Source of the DNA: JAWKWH01 sp963669415
GTDB lineage: Bacteria; Pseudomonadota; Alphaproteobacteria; Rhizobiales; Rhizobiaceae
Direction of reading: 5' to 3'
Assembly: GCA_963669415.2 (NCBI GenBank)
Contig: CAXXPS010000002.1
Coordinates: forward strand, 310,001-374,000
Length of the DNA stretch: 64,000 nt
Part shown: positions 35,377-43,413 of the stretch, one piece after another
Position numbering within the stretch: position 1 is the stretch's first letter
Layout of the letters: every line of letters begins with the position of its first letter
Position numbers and translations under genes: made by a program
Notes under the pieces: generated by a model
Databases searched by the model: none
Seen by the model: only the letters and a program-made list of their open reading frames with translations
Told to the model about the DNA's origin: nothing

Positions 35377-36552
35377 CTACTCTGAGGCTTCGGCTTCTTC
35401 GGCGGCCTTTTTCTCAGCTTCGGCCTTTCTTTCAGCCTCAATACGCCGCCAACGGGCGACATTTTCATTGTGTTCTTCGAGCGTCTTGGCAAAGACATGG
35501 CCACCGGTACCGTCGGCCACAAAATAGAGATCCTCGGTACGAGACGGATTGGCCACAGCTTCCAAGGCCGCCCTTCCCGGATTGGCGATCGGTGTCGGCG
35601 GCAGCCCGTCAATGGTATAGGTGTTGTACGGTGTCGGATTGTCTATGTCTGAGCGATAGATGGGCCGCTCGGCCGGTTTTCCCTCACCGCCAAAAATACC
35701 GTAAATAATTGTCGGGTCAGATTGAAGGCGAATACCGCGCCGTAGACGGTTGATGAACACGCCCGCAACACGTGTGCGCTCATCGGCCCGGCCTGTTTCC
35801 TTTTCAACGATCGAAGCCAGGGTCACAAACTCATTGATATCGGCCAAGGGCAGGTCCGGCTGACGGCGGCTCCAGATTGTGTCGACCAGCTTCACCTGAT
35901 CTTTCACCATCTTGTCGACCATGTCGGCCCTGGTGGTGCCGCGCGCAAAACGTTGTGTATCGGCAACAAGCCAGCCTTCCCGCGGTATGTCAGCCGGCAT
36001 CTCGCCAACCAACTCTTCGTGTTCAGATATCCTTTTGAGAGCCTGAAAAACGGTCAAACCTTCAGGAATCGTCAACGAGTACAAGACCGACTTGCCCGAT
36101 TTCAATGTTTCCATGATTTCATGCATGGACGCGCGGGCCTTGATTTCATACTCACCGGCCTTCAGCTGACCGTCATTTCCATGGGCGCGAACGCCGATTT
36201 GGAACACACGCGAATTGGAAACCATGCCGCGGCGATCAAGCAATTCGGCAATATCGCGCACACTGCTTGCCGGTTTGATTACCACCGTTGACGTTGTCAA
36301 AAGCGGGCCCGGTCCATCAAATTCGCGCTTGCCGAAGTAAAACAACACCCCGGTGACAATCAACGCCAGGATCACCAGTGACATCATGAAATTCAGGAAG
36401 ACAACAAACCGGTTACGCGACTGGCGCGAACGTCGCGGTGGCGGTGTACCCGCTTCCGGCCGAAGCGCCTCGTTTGCGGATTTCGGAACAATTACCCTTG
36501 GATTGCCGGTCCGTTCGCCGAATTCCGAGTTATTTGCGGATTGATCGTTCAT
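35377..36552 (-). CDS. mltG: Endolytic murein transglycosylase MltG
   Basis: A 391-residue inner-membrane enzyme with one membrane segment (FVVFLNFMMSLVILALIV, about residue 45-65). A LysM-like region follows, then the YceG catalytic domain with the Glu in LASIVEKETGRADER, GVFINRL and SDPTIIYG. It cuts glycan strands and is thought to end their growth. The C-terminal 25 residues are Glu/Ala-rich and charged. ATG 36552 is chosen; a GTG at 36567 is in frame. It lies downstream of fabF, the standard rhizobial order. Confidence 0.92.
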   Translation of the reverse strand: MNDQSANNSEFGERTGNPRVIVPKSANEALRPEAGTPPPRRSRQSRNRFVVFLNFMMSLVILALIVTGVLFYFGKREFDGPGPLLTTSTVVIKPASSVRDIAELLDRRGMVSNSRVFQIGVRAHGNDGQLKAGEYEIKARASMHEIMETLKSGKSVLYSLTIPEGLTVFQALKRISEHEELVGEMPADIPREGWLVADTQRFARGTTRADMVDKMVKDQVKLVDTIWSRRQPDLPLADINEFVTLASIVEKETGRADERTRVAGVFINRLRRGIRLQSDPTIIYGIFGGEGKPAERPIYRSDIDNPTPYNTYTIDGLPPTPIANPGRAALEAVANPSRTEDLYFVADGTGGHVFAKTLEEHNENVARWRRIEAERKAEAEKKAAEEAEASE

Positions 36553-36663
36553 GAATTCAGACTTCACTGCGGTTTATGCAAACGGCACCTGTTCCATTCA
36601 GGAGCATCGGGTTTCGGGGAGGAATATGGCAAAACAGCGGAATCCCCGAAAGTCCATGTCAAA

Positions 36664-37926
36664 TCAACCATTATAACGCTGGAAAACCAGCGATGCATTT
36701 GTTCCACCGAACCCGAACGAATTGGAAAGCGCCACATCGATGGTCCGCTCGCGCGGTTTGTTGGGGACGAGGTCCATCTCGGTTTCAGCTGTCGGGTTGT
36801 CGAGATTGATCGTTGCCGGGGCTACGTTGTCCCGAATGGCAAGTGTTGAGAAAATCGCCTCAGCTGCACCGGCAGCGCCAAGCAGGTGGCCAATCGAAGA
36901 CTTTGTCGAGGACATCGATACTTTTGAAGCGGCGTCGCCAACCACACGTTCGACCGCTCCCAACTCGATCGTGTCTGCCATTGTCGAGGTACCGTGGGCG
37001 TTGATGTAATCGATATCGGCGGGCTGCAATCCCGCCCGCTTTATTGCCGCACTCATGCAACGGTAGGCGCCATCACCGTCTTCGGACGGTGCAGTGATAT
37101 GAAACGCATCGCCCGAAAGACCATAACCCACGATTTCGGCGTAAATTTTTGCGCCGCGAGCCTTGGCGTGTTCCAGTTCCTCAAGGACAACAACACCTGC
37201 GCCTTCACCCATGACAAAGCCGTCACGATCGCGATCATAGGGTCGCGAAGCTTTCTCGGGCGTGTCGTTATAGGATGTTGATAGCGCCTTGCAGGCTGCA
37301 AATCCGGCCAATGATAGTCTGGTAACCGGTGACTCCGCACCGCCGGCAAGCATGACATCGGCGTCACCAAACATGATAAGCCGCGCTGCGTCACCGATCG
37401 CATGCGCGCCGGTCGAGCAGGCGGTCACCACCGCGTGGTTCGGACCCTTCAACCCATGGCGAATCGATACCTGGCCGGAGACCAGGTTGATGATGTTGCC
37501 AGGAATGAAGAACGGGCTGATGCGGCGCGGACCGCGATCCTTCAGGATCATCGCGTTATCGGCGATGCCATCAATGCCACCAATGCCGGACCCGATCATC
37601 ACGCCGGTGGCATTCTGGTCATCGGCCGATTTGGGTTCCCAGCCGGAATCCTTCAGCGCTTCGTCCGCAGCCGCAATCCCGTAGAGAATATAGTCGCCGA
37701 CTTTTCTTTGATCCTTGGGTTCCAGAAAATCATCGGCATTGAACGAACCATCCGAACCATCGCCACGCGGCATGACATTCGCGATTTTGCACGGAAGGTC
37801 GCCGGTTTCGAAGTGCTCAACCTTGACGGCGGCACTTTTGCCCGACAGCAACTTTTTCCACGCATGCTCCACGCCCACACCATATGGCGAGACGAGGCCC
37901 ATGCCGGTTATGACGACACGCCTCAT
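36664..37926 (-). CDS. fabF: 3-oxoacyl-ACP synthase II
   Basis: A 420-residue condensing enzyme with the Cys-His-His set: VTACSTGAHAIG, NAHGTSTMADTIE and KSSIGHLLGAAG. It elongates acyl-ACP with malonyl-ACP. The start MRRVVITGMGLVSPYG at ATG 37926 fits the family; an open extension to 37944 does not. It is directly downstream of acpP (60 bases) and upstream of mltG, as in most alphaproteobacteria. Confidence 0.95.
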   Translation of the reverse strand: MRRVVITGMGLVSPYGVGVEHAWKKLLSGKSAAVKVEHFETGDLPCKIANVMPRGDGSDGSFNADDFLEPKDQRKVGDYILYGIAAADEALKDSGWEPKSADDQNATGVMIGSGIGGIDGIADNAMILKDRGPRRISPFFIPGNIINLVSGQVSIRHGLKGPNHAVVTACSTGAHAIGDAARLIMFGDADVMLAGGAESPVTRLSLAGFAACKALSTSYNDTPEKASRPYDRDRDGFVMGEGAGVVVLEELEHAKARGAKIYAEIVGYGLSGDAFHITAPSEDGDGAYRCMSAAIKRAGLQPADIDYINAHGTSTMADTIELGAVERVVGDAASKVSMSSTKSSIGHLLGAAGAAEAIFSTLAIRDNVAPATINLDNPTAETEMDLVPNKPRERTIDVALSNSFGFGGTNASLVFQRYNG

Positions 37927-37986
37927 CGATTGTCTCTCCGGCAATTTTTATAGTTGGGGTGCATTGCACCCTCGGTAAGGCAAGGA

Positions 37987-38223
37987 TCAGGCGGCCGCCT
38001 TGTCGATGAACTTGATCGCGTCGCCAACAGTCAAAATCGTCTCGGCGGCATCATCCGGGATTTCCACACCGAATTCTTCTTCAAAAGCCATGACAAGTTC
38101 GACCGTATCAAGACTGTCTGCTCCCAGGTCATCAATAAAACTCGCCTGTTCGCCGACCTTGTCGGCCTCAACGCCAAGATGCTCGACAACGATCTTTTTC
38201 ACGCGTTCTGCGGTATCGCTCAT
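37987..38223 (-). CDS. acpP: Acyl carrier protein
   Basis: A 78-residue acidic helical protein with the phosphopantetheine attachment site GADSLDTVEL. It carries growing acyl chains for FabD, FabG and FabF, all encoded alongside. A gap of about 205 bases precedes it after fabG, large enough for a separate promoter, as is common for acpP because it is needed in high amounts. Confidence 0.97.
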   Translation of the reverse strand: MSDTAERVKKIVVEHLGVEADKVGEQASFIDDLGADSLDTVELVMAFEEEFGVEIPDDAAETILTVGDAIKFIDKAAA

Positions 38224-38430
38224 GTGGAAATCCTCGACTCCGTTATTACCATATCTTGGTTAGCGGCAGCCTGCCCGCTAATCAAGGTGAAAGATGTTGG
38301 GCCAACTCCGTGTTAAACGGTCCCCGTCCAACGCCCCGGCGCGCCGCATATCACGGGAATGGCGCGCTGGCCAAGGTAAAATCGACCATGTGGATATGTG
38401 ACGTCCGGTCCGGCAATGGATTTTACCGGT

Positions 38431-39168
38431 TCAGATCATCGCCATTCCGCCATTTACATGAATAGTTTGGCCAGTGATGTAGGCTGCTTCATCGGACGCC
38501 AGATAGACGGCTGCTGAGGCGACTTCGTCAGCATCCCCCATGCGTTTGGTGGGGATTACGCCCAAAATGGCGTCTCTTTGCTTGTCGTTCAGCTTGTCGG
38601 TCATGGCTGAACGGATGAAGCCCGGCGCGATGCAATTCACGGTTACTCCACGGGACGCAATTTCCTGGGCAAGAGATTTGGTGAACCCGATCATTCCGGC
38701 TTTTGAGGCGCAATAATTGGCCTGGCCGGGATTTCCGGTCACACCGACAACGGATGTAATGTTGATGATGCGGCCCTGGCGGCGGCGCATCATCGGATGG
38801 GTCAGTTCGCGGGTCAGCAGGAACGCAGCAGTCAGATTGATTTCCAAAACCGCATCCCAGTCCTCATCGGACATCCGGACGAACAGCCCGTCTTTGGTTA
38901 TACCGGCATTGTTCACCAATATGTCCACGCCCTCGAGGTCTTCAGACGCCTTTGCGGCCAGTGACTTGACGTCGTCGCGGCTCGAGAGATTGGCGGGAAA
39001 GGCGGCCACGCGTTCGCCCAGTTCCGACGCCAGCGCTTCCAGTTTTACAACCCTGGTACCGTGTAACCCGACATGGGCACCGCGTGCATGCAGCGCGCGG
39101 GCGATCGCTTCGCCAATTCCGCCCGAGGCACCGGTTACCAACGCCTTGCGGCCACTCAGATCAAACAT
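38431..39168 (-). CDS. fabG: 3-oxoacyl-ACP reductase
   Basis: A 245-residue short-chain dehydrogenase. The NADPH motif is TGASGGIGEAIA, and NNAG, the catalytic Ser in NITSVVGVTG and the YCASK motif are kept. The ending TGQTIHVNGGMAMI is characteristic of FabG. It reduces 3-oxoacyl-ACP in fatty acid elongation. It lies about 50 bases downstream of fabD on the same strand. Confidence 0.95.
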   Translation of the reverse strand: MFDLSGRKALVTGASGGIGEAIARALHARGAHVGLHGTRVVKLEALASELGERVAAFPANLSSRDDVKSLAAKASEDLEGVDILVNNAGITKDGLFVRMSDEDWDAVLEINLTAAFLLTRELTHPMMRRRQGRIINITSVVGVTGNPGQANYCASKAGMIGFTKSLAQEIASRGVTVNCIAPGFIRSAMTDKLNDKQRDAILGVIPTKRMGDADEVASAAVYLASDEAAYITGQTIHVNGGMAMI

Positions 39169-39219
39169 TGATTGTTCCCTCGATTTGCATCTTCAAACTT
39201 GGTCGGCGCTGTCTGAACA

Positions 39220-40152
39220 TCAAGACAGTGATGCCAGAGCCGCGTCTATATCAGCCGGTGTGCCGACAGAAGCTGTCGTCAAACCGCGATCTATGCGCCG
39301 CGCCAGTCCGCTGAGAACCTTGCCTGCGCCAATTTCATACATTGACGTCACACCATTGGCGCCAAACCACTCGACCGTCTCGCGCCAGCGCACCCGCCCG
39401 GTTACCTGTTCCACCAATCGGTCCTTGATCTCGGCAGGATCGGAAACCGGGGCGGCCAGCACATTGGCAACAACCGGAACCGAAGGGGCATTTGCCTCGA
39501 CTGCAGCCAAGGCCTCGCGCATCGCGTCGGCGGCAGGAGCCATGAGCGTTGAATGGAAAGGTGCTGAAACGGGCAGCGGCAGCGCCCGCTTGGCCCCCTT
39601 CCCAGTGCAAATCTCCATCGCCTTTTCGACGCCTTGTTTGTCTCCCGATATGACCAGTTGGCCACCGCCATTGTCGTTGGCAATCTGGCATTGCCCCGCT
39701 TCCGCGCAAGCGGCCTCCACATCGGCCTGTTCCAACCCGATGATTGCCGCCATTGCACCCTGTCCCACTGGAACCGCATTTTGCATTGCGTTGCCTCGAA
39801 TTCGCAGCAATCTGGCAGTATCGGCAACTGAGAACACGCCGGCAGCGCAAAGGGCCGAATACTCACCCAGCGAATGTCCGGCTACAAAGCTCGCCTTCTG
39901 CGGCAAAACCAATCCTCTTGCCTCCATCGCCCGGATCGCGGCCATGGAGACAGCCATCAGTGCCGGCTGGGCATTTGCGGTCAATGTCAGTTGATCGTCC
40001 GGTCCCTCCCAGATCAGTTTCGACAGTTTCTCGCCCAGGGCGTCATCCACCTCATCGAAAACACGGGCAGATTCACGGTTGGACTCGGACAGTTCCTTGC
40101 CCATGCCCACTGCTTGGCTACCCTGACCGGGAAAGGTGAAGGCGACAGTCAT
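39220..40152 (-). CDS. fabD: Malonyl-CoA:ACP transacylase
   Basis: A 310-residue enzyme with the active-site Ser in FVAGHSLGEYSALCAAG, the opening FTFPGQGSQAVGMG with the oxyanion Gln, and the catalytic His in VSAPFHSTLM. It loads malonate on ACP and starts the fabD-fabG-acpP-fabF unit. In most rhizobia its upstream neighbour is rpsF; here about 8.4 kb of other genes intervene. Confidence 0.95.
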   Translation of the reverse strand: MTVAFTFPGQGSQAVGMGKELSESNRESARVFDEVDDALGEKLSKLIWEGPDDQLTLTANAQPALMAVSMAAIRAMEARGLVLPQKASFVAGHSLGEYSALCAAGVFSVADTARLLRIRGNAMQNAVPVGQGAMAAIIGLEQADVEAACAEAGQCQIANDNGGGQLVISGDKQGVEKAMEICTGKGAKRALPLPVSAPFHSTLMAPAADAMREALAAVEANAPSVPVVANVLAAPVSDPAEIKDRLVEQVTGRVRWRETVEWFGANGVTSMYEIGAGKVLSGLARRIDRGLTTASVGTPADIDAALASLS

Positions 40153-40529
40153 TCGGTGAGACCCTCTTGGTTACGCTGTTGACGGGGTGGTGACGCAGTT
40201 GGGCACGCTTCGTCAAGTATGTGCTCTCTTTAACCGCGGGAAAATTTGCATTTTGCCGCGCCGATTAATATTCGGCCGCGGGCAGATTTCGCCCCAAACT
40301 ATGAATATCTGCATCGAATTGGCGAGTTTCGAAAATCACCAAATGGTCAAATTTCGATGTCAATTTGTTAACCTAAGAGAACTGCCAAGCACAATCGCGT
40401 TCGATTTCAGTTATTTACTATCTTTGGGGAATTCAGTTTCATCACCATCGAATCTCAACTATGGAGATTATTAAGAAATCCTTAATCTACTAATTTGCGA
40501 GCGGATACGGGGTAACGGAGTACACGGGT
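40153..40529. other. AT-rich divergent promoter region between fabD and the coiled-coil gene
   Basis: About 375 bases without a gene, clearly richer in A+T than the flanks. It must hold the fabD promoter and the control region of the coiled-coil gene. A TTAACC half site lies at 40368-40373, a GAATC (GANTC, CcrM methylation type) at 40450-40454, and a full TTAA-N7-TTAA site at 40471-40485. Confidence 0.6.
40471..40485 (+). promoter_or_regulatory. CtrA-type binding site TTAA-N7-TTAA
   Basis: The sequence TTAAGAAATCCTTAA fits the full consensus TTAA-N7-TTAA of the alphaproteobacterial cell-cycle regulator CtrA. It is also an inverted repeat (ATTAAG/CTTAAT). It ends 44 bases before the start codon of the coiled-coil gene, a position where CtrA would touch the promoter. 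Binding is inferred from the motif only. Confidence 0.5.
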
Positions 40530-42095
40530 ATGAGTATAGTGAACTACTTGAAACGCCAGTCAGAAGGCGACGATCCGTTTTTGGCGCTCGAAAGCGACAT
40601 GAGCGAGGCGCTGGAACAGGAGTTTGCAGCCGAAGCTGTTCCGGTAAAGAAAGCGGATGCGACCGATACGGCCGAAGTGAGAGCCGAGCCGGTTCTGGCC
40701 GGCAAGACAACCGCACAGGCACCGGTGGAAGCAACAGAGGGTCCCGAGCGCCTCACTTCCAATTCCAAGAAGTTTTTGGCCGGCTTCGACCTCTATGAGG
40801 CCCGTTTTCTTGAATCGCAGGCCGAATTGAAGGAACTCGGCGAAAAAGTAGCCAGCTTGACGGTCACACAGCACCTGACTCGTGATTTCCTCAATCTGAT
40901 GCAGTCGAGCATCTACAACGCCAATGAAATGGAGTTGAACAACAAGGACCTTCACTCGAAAAACCGTGCGCTTGCCAGCCAACTGGACAGCGCCCGCTCG
41001 CTGAATGTTCAGCAAAAGGCCAGTTTTGAGGAAGTTCGCAACCGTGAAGCGGCGTTGCAGCAGGAACGAGAACGGCTCCGCTCTTCACTTACCGCAGTCA
41101 ACGAAGAACTCGACGAATTGCGCAAGGAAGCTGCCGTCAATGACGCCGAACTCGCAGAATTGCGTCGGGATTTGACCGCAAAGACCACGCTGGCTGAGAA
41201 AATGTCGCGGGACAACGAGTTGGTTCGCGAGAAAAACATCAATTTGTCTGTGGATCTTGATTCAGCCCTGAAAGCTGCAAGCGAACTTCGCAGAAAACAT
41301 GACGAAGTTTCGACCAATTTCAAATCAACATCAGCCGAATTGTCCGAGGCGATGAGCCAACTGACGGAAGCGCGAGCCGAAGTTGCCCGTCTGGGCCGCG
41401 AGATGGGCAATCAGTCATCAAGGTTGACCGAGAACGCTGAGGCCCTGCGTGCAGCCGAACTGGAACGTGATGAGGCAGTTCATCGCCTTGAAACCGAACT
41501 ACAGGCAGCAAAAAACGAAATCCAGAGCCTGGACACGCGCTTCCAGGCTGCATCGCGCGAGCAGGTCAGCGCGACAGACGAACTGATCGCAGTCAAGCTC
41601 AAACTCAACGATGCGGTCTCAGAAAAACGTGTGGCAGAGGAGAAACTGGTTGCGCTTTCCAAGGAACTGGAATCCGAACGCCGCGAACATGGCGTGGCAA
41701 GTACCAAACTCTCCGAACTGAACCTCGAAAGAGCTTCCGAACACGTTGTAATTGAAACCGCGCAGCAGCAATTGAAGGAACAGCAGACGGAAATCGAACG
41801 GCTCAAGGCCGATGTCAAGCGTCTCATTCCCTTCGAGAGGCTTTACAGGCGCAAGAAGGACGAAATGGCCTGTTCGACCGACGTCGCGACGACAGATGAG
41901 GCCGGCGAAACAGAAACTGTTATCGAACCCGCGCCTGAAATCGCCGCAACCAGCGATGACGGCCAGTCCGAAGCAGCAGAACCAGCGCAAACCGAGACCG
42001 GTGATGAAAGCCGTGCAAAAGTAGCGCCTGCCAAACAGGCCGCCGCGGCTGCAAAACGGACCCGCCGCAATACCAAGTCAGGTAAATCTGCGTAA
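40530..42095 (+). CDS. Long coiled-coil protein, crescentin-like in layout
   Basis: A 521-residue protein with no membrane segment or signal peptide. The layout is a short N-terminal head (1-90, acidic and Ala-rich), a nearly unbroken coiled-coil rod (about 95-440; heptads such as LNEELDELRKEAAVNDAELA in type) and a disordered tail. The tail is acidic at first and ends strongly basic (AAAAKRTRRNTKSGKSA). The layout recalls bacterial intermediate-filament-like proteins such as crescentin or FilP, but I see no sequence match to a named family. The rod ends with LIPFERLYRRKKDEM. The gene stands alone, with its own CtrA-type site and terminator, which suggests a cell-cycle or cell-shape role. That is inference. 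Confidence 0.7.
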   Translation: MSIVNYLKRQSEGDDPFLALESDMSEALEQEFAAEAVPVKKADATDTAEVRAEPVLAGKTTAQAPVEATEGPERLTSNSKKFLAGFDLYEARFLESQAELKELGEKVASLTVTQHLTRDFLNLMQSSIYNANEMELNNKDLHSKNRALASQLDSARSLNVQQKASFEEVRNREAALQQERERLRSSLTAVNEELDELRKEAAVNDAELAELRRDLTAKTTLAEKMSRDNELVREKNINLSVDLDSALKAASELRRKHDEVSTNFKSTSAELSEAMSQLTEARAEVARLGREMGNQSSRLTENAEALRAAELERDEAVHRLETELQAAKNEIQSLDTRFQAASREQVSATDELIAVKLKLNDAVSEKRVAEEKLVALSKELESERREHGVASTKLSELNLERASEHVVIETAQQQLKEQQTEIERLKADVKRLIPFERLYRRKKDEMACSTDVATTDEAGETETVIEPAPEIAATSDDGQSEAAEPAQTETGDESRAKVAPAKQAAAAAKRTRRNTKSGKSA

Positions 42096-42117
42096 CGATA
42101 GCATTTTTGGCAGAAAT

Positions 42118-42145
42118 AACCGGTGCCGTCCGGCACCGGTTTTTC
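42118..42145 (+). terminator. Intrinsic terminator of the coiled-coil gene
   Basis: A perfect 10-bp stem (42118-42127 with 42132-42141) with loop GTCC, followed by a T run and TCCTCTTT. It lies 22 bases past the stop codon. Confidence 0.85.
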
Positions 42146-42211
42146 CTCTTTCTCATACCGGTAAGTCTGCGATCGGCACGATAGATCTGCCCGCGCTTCT
42201 AACCCGAATGG

Positions 42212-42742
42212 TCAGTTCGAGCACCGGATACGCTTGAATCCATCGCAACCAGGATTGTTACAAATCTGTCCGGTCGTGATGATGCGCGTATAGCCGATGT
42301 TGTTCGCCTTTTTCCAATTCGTAGCCAGCGCGAAGCCTTGGCCTTGACAGAACTGGGTTGCGGCCGGTCCGCCACACTGATTGGCCCACACACGGCACCA
42401 GTCAAGTCTCACTCCCCCGATCTGCGGATTGAAAAACACTTTGGTCGCAGGAGCAGGCGGTGTTGCGCATTGGTTCAGCATGTTCTCGCGTGTCTGACGT
42501 TCTTGCTTGGCTTGCGCCGTTTCGGCAACCAGGCACCAAGCAAAATGGCCTCCATAGTCTGCGCTCCAACGGGGCCCTCCGAATCCACAACCGAGATTGA
42601 GGTTGCGGTTGAACTGCTCCACTGCTTTTGCCGCGTAGCCGGCGCAGGCGCCGGGACTGCCGGCATGGGTCTGCTGGATTGCCATCAAAAAGATCACAAA
42701 CACTGCGAGCAAGACTGCGAAGCTTTTTTGCATGTGTTTCAT
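42212..42742 (-). CDS. Small secreted cysteine-rich protein, unknown
   Basis: A 176-residue protein. Residues 1-28 form a clear signal peptide (basic start, LLAVFVIFLMA core, end THA). The mature part of about 148 residues has ten cysteines, an even number that suggests disulphides in the periplasm or outside the cell. It is rich in Trp, Asn and Gly (LNLGCGFGGPRWSADYGGHF). I recognise no family. GGAGGA lies about six bases before ATG 42742; the open frame continues upstream to 42814 but without a site. It diverges from the MarR gene, and both could share the palindrome between them. Confidence 0.7.
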   Translation of the reverse strand: MKHMQKSFAVLLAVFVIFLMAIQQTHAGSPGACAGYAAKAVEQFNRNLNLGCGFGGPRWSADYGGHFAWCLVAETAQAKQERQTRENMLNQCATPPAPATKVFFNPQIGGVRLDWCRVWANQCGGPAATQFCQGQGFALATNWKKANNIGYTRIITTGQICNNPGCDGFKRIRCSN

Positions 42743-42852
42743 GTTGGTCCTCCCGGCCTGAAAGATGGAGAACGATCCTAGCATAGCAGCGACACTGTCT
42801 GTGATATTGGTCATAGCGCTTCAAGAAACTGCAATCCCGACAGCTACATTTT

Positions 42853-42867
42853 GTTGACAAAGTCAAC
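42853..42867. promoter_or_regulatory. Palindromic operator candidate GTTGAC-AAA-GTCAAC
   Basis: A perfect 6-bp inverted repeat with a 3-base centre lies between the divergent cysteine-rich and MarR-family genes, 37 bases before the MarR start. The size and TTGAC/GTCAA form fit operators of MarR proteins, and the left arm doubles as a -35 element (TTGACA). Autoregulation by the adjacent MarR protein is inferred. Confidence 0.5.
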
Positions 42868-42903
42868 GAATTGCGGTTGAAATTATGCTGGGAGGAGCCG
42901 ATC

Positions 42904-43413
42904 GTGAGGTCTGGTCACACATTGAAGCATGGTGATGGGGAGTTTGCGCACGCAACGCACCCTCCGGTGCAAGACATCCGCGATCTCCTGGCTTTCAAAA
43001 TCGCGCGTATCGCCGCCATTCACGAGAAAAGAGGTCAGGGCTGGACACAGAAAGAGTTCGGCCTGCGGCTGAGCGAATGGCGGATACTGGGCATTGTCGC
43101 CGCGATGCAGCCGGTTGCGTTCAATGAAATTGCCCGTGCAACCGGTATGGACAAGGGCCAGCTAAGCCGAATTATCAATCATGAGCGGATGGCGCCTTTT
43201 CTCAGCGCAAGGCCATGCCGCTCCGACAACCGGACGATCGAGCTCCTTACAACTGAAGCCGGGCGAGAGTTACACGACAGGATGTTGGCGTACGCGCTTC
43301 AGCGCAATGAGGCGATCGCGAACCATTTCACACAGCAGGAAATCGACGATCTTTTCCGGCTGATTGGCAAGCTTTCCGATCATTTGGCACGGGGCGCGGA
43401 GGAATCCGCATGA
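42904..43413 (+). CDS. MarR-family regulator of the TRAP transport unit
   Basis: A 169-residue protein with a winged helix-turn-helix. LRLSEWRILGIVAAMQPVAF leads into the recognition region ARATGMDKGQLSRIINHERM, and a C-terminal dimerisation helix ends in FRLIGKLSDHLA. The wing differs from the usual DPxDRR form (RPCRSDNRTIEL). GTG 42904 follows GGAGG at seven bases; the longer frame from 42871 has no site. Its stop overlaps the TRAP permease ATG (ATGA), so regulator and transporter share a transcript, and it most likely controls this unit in response to the transported compound. Confidence 0.85.
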   Translation: MRSGHTLKHGDGEFAHATHPPVQDIRDLLAFKIARIAAIHEKRGQGWTQKEFGLRLSEWRILGIVAAMQPVAFNEIARATGMDKGQLSRIINHERMAPFLSARPCRSDNRTIELLTTEAGRELHDRMLAYALQRNEAIANHFTQQEIDDLFRLIGKLSDHLARGAEESA

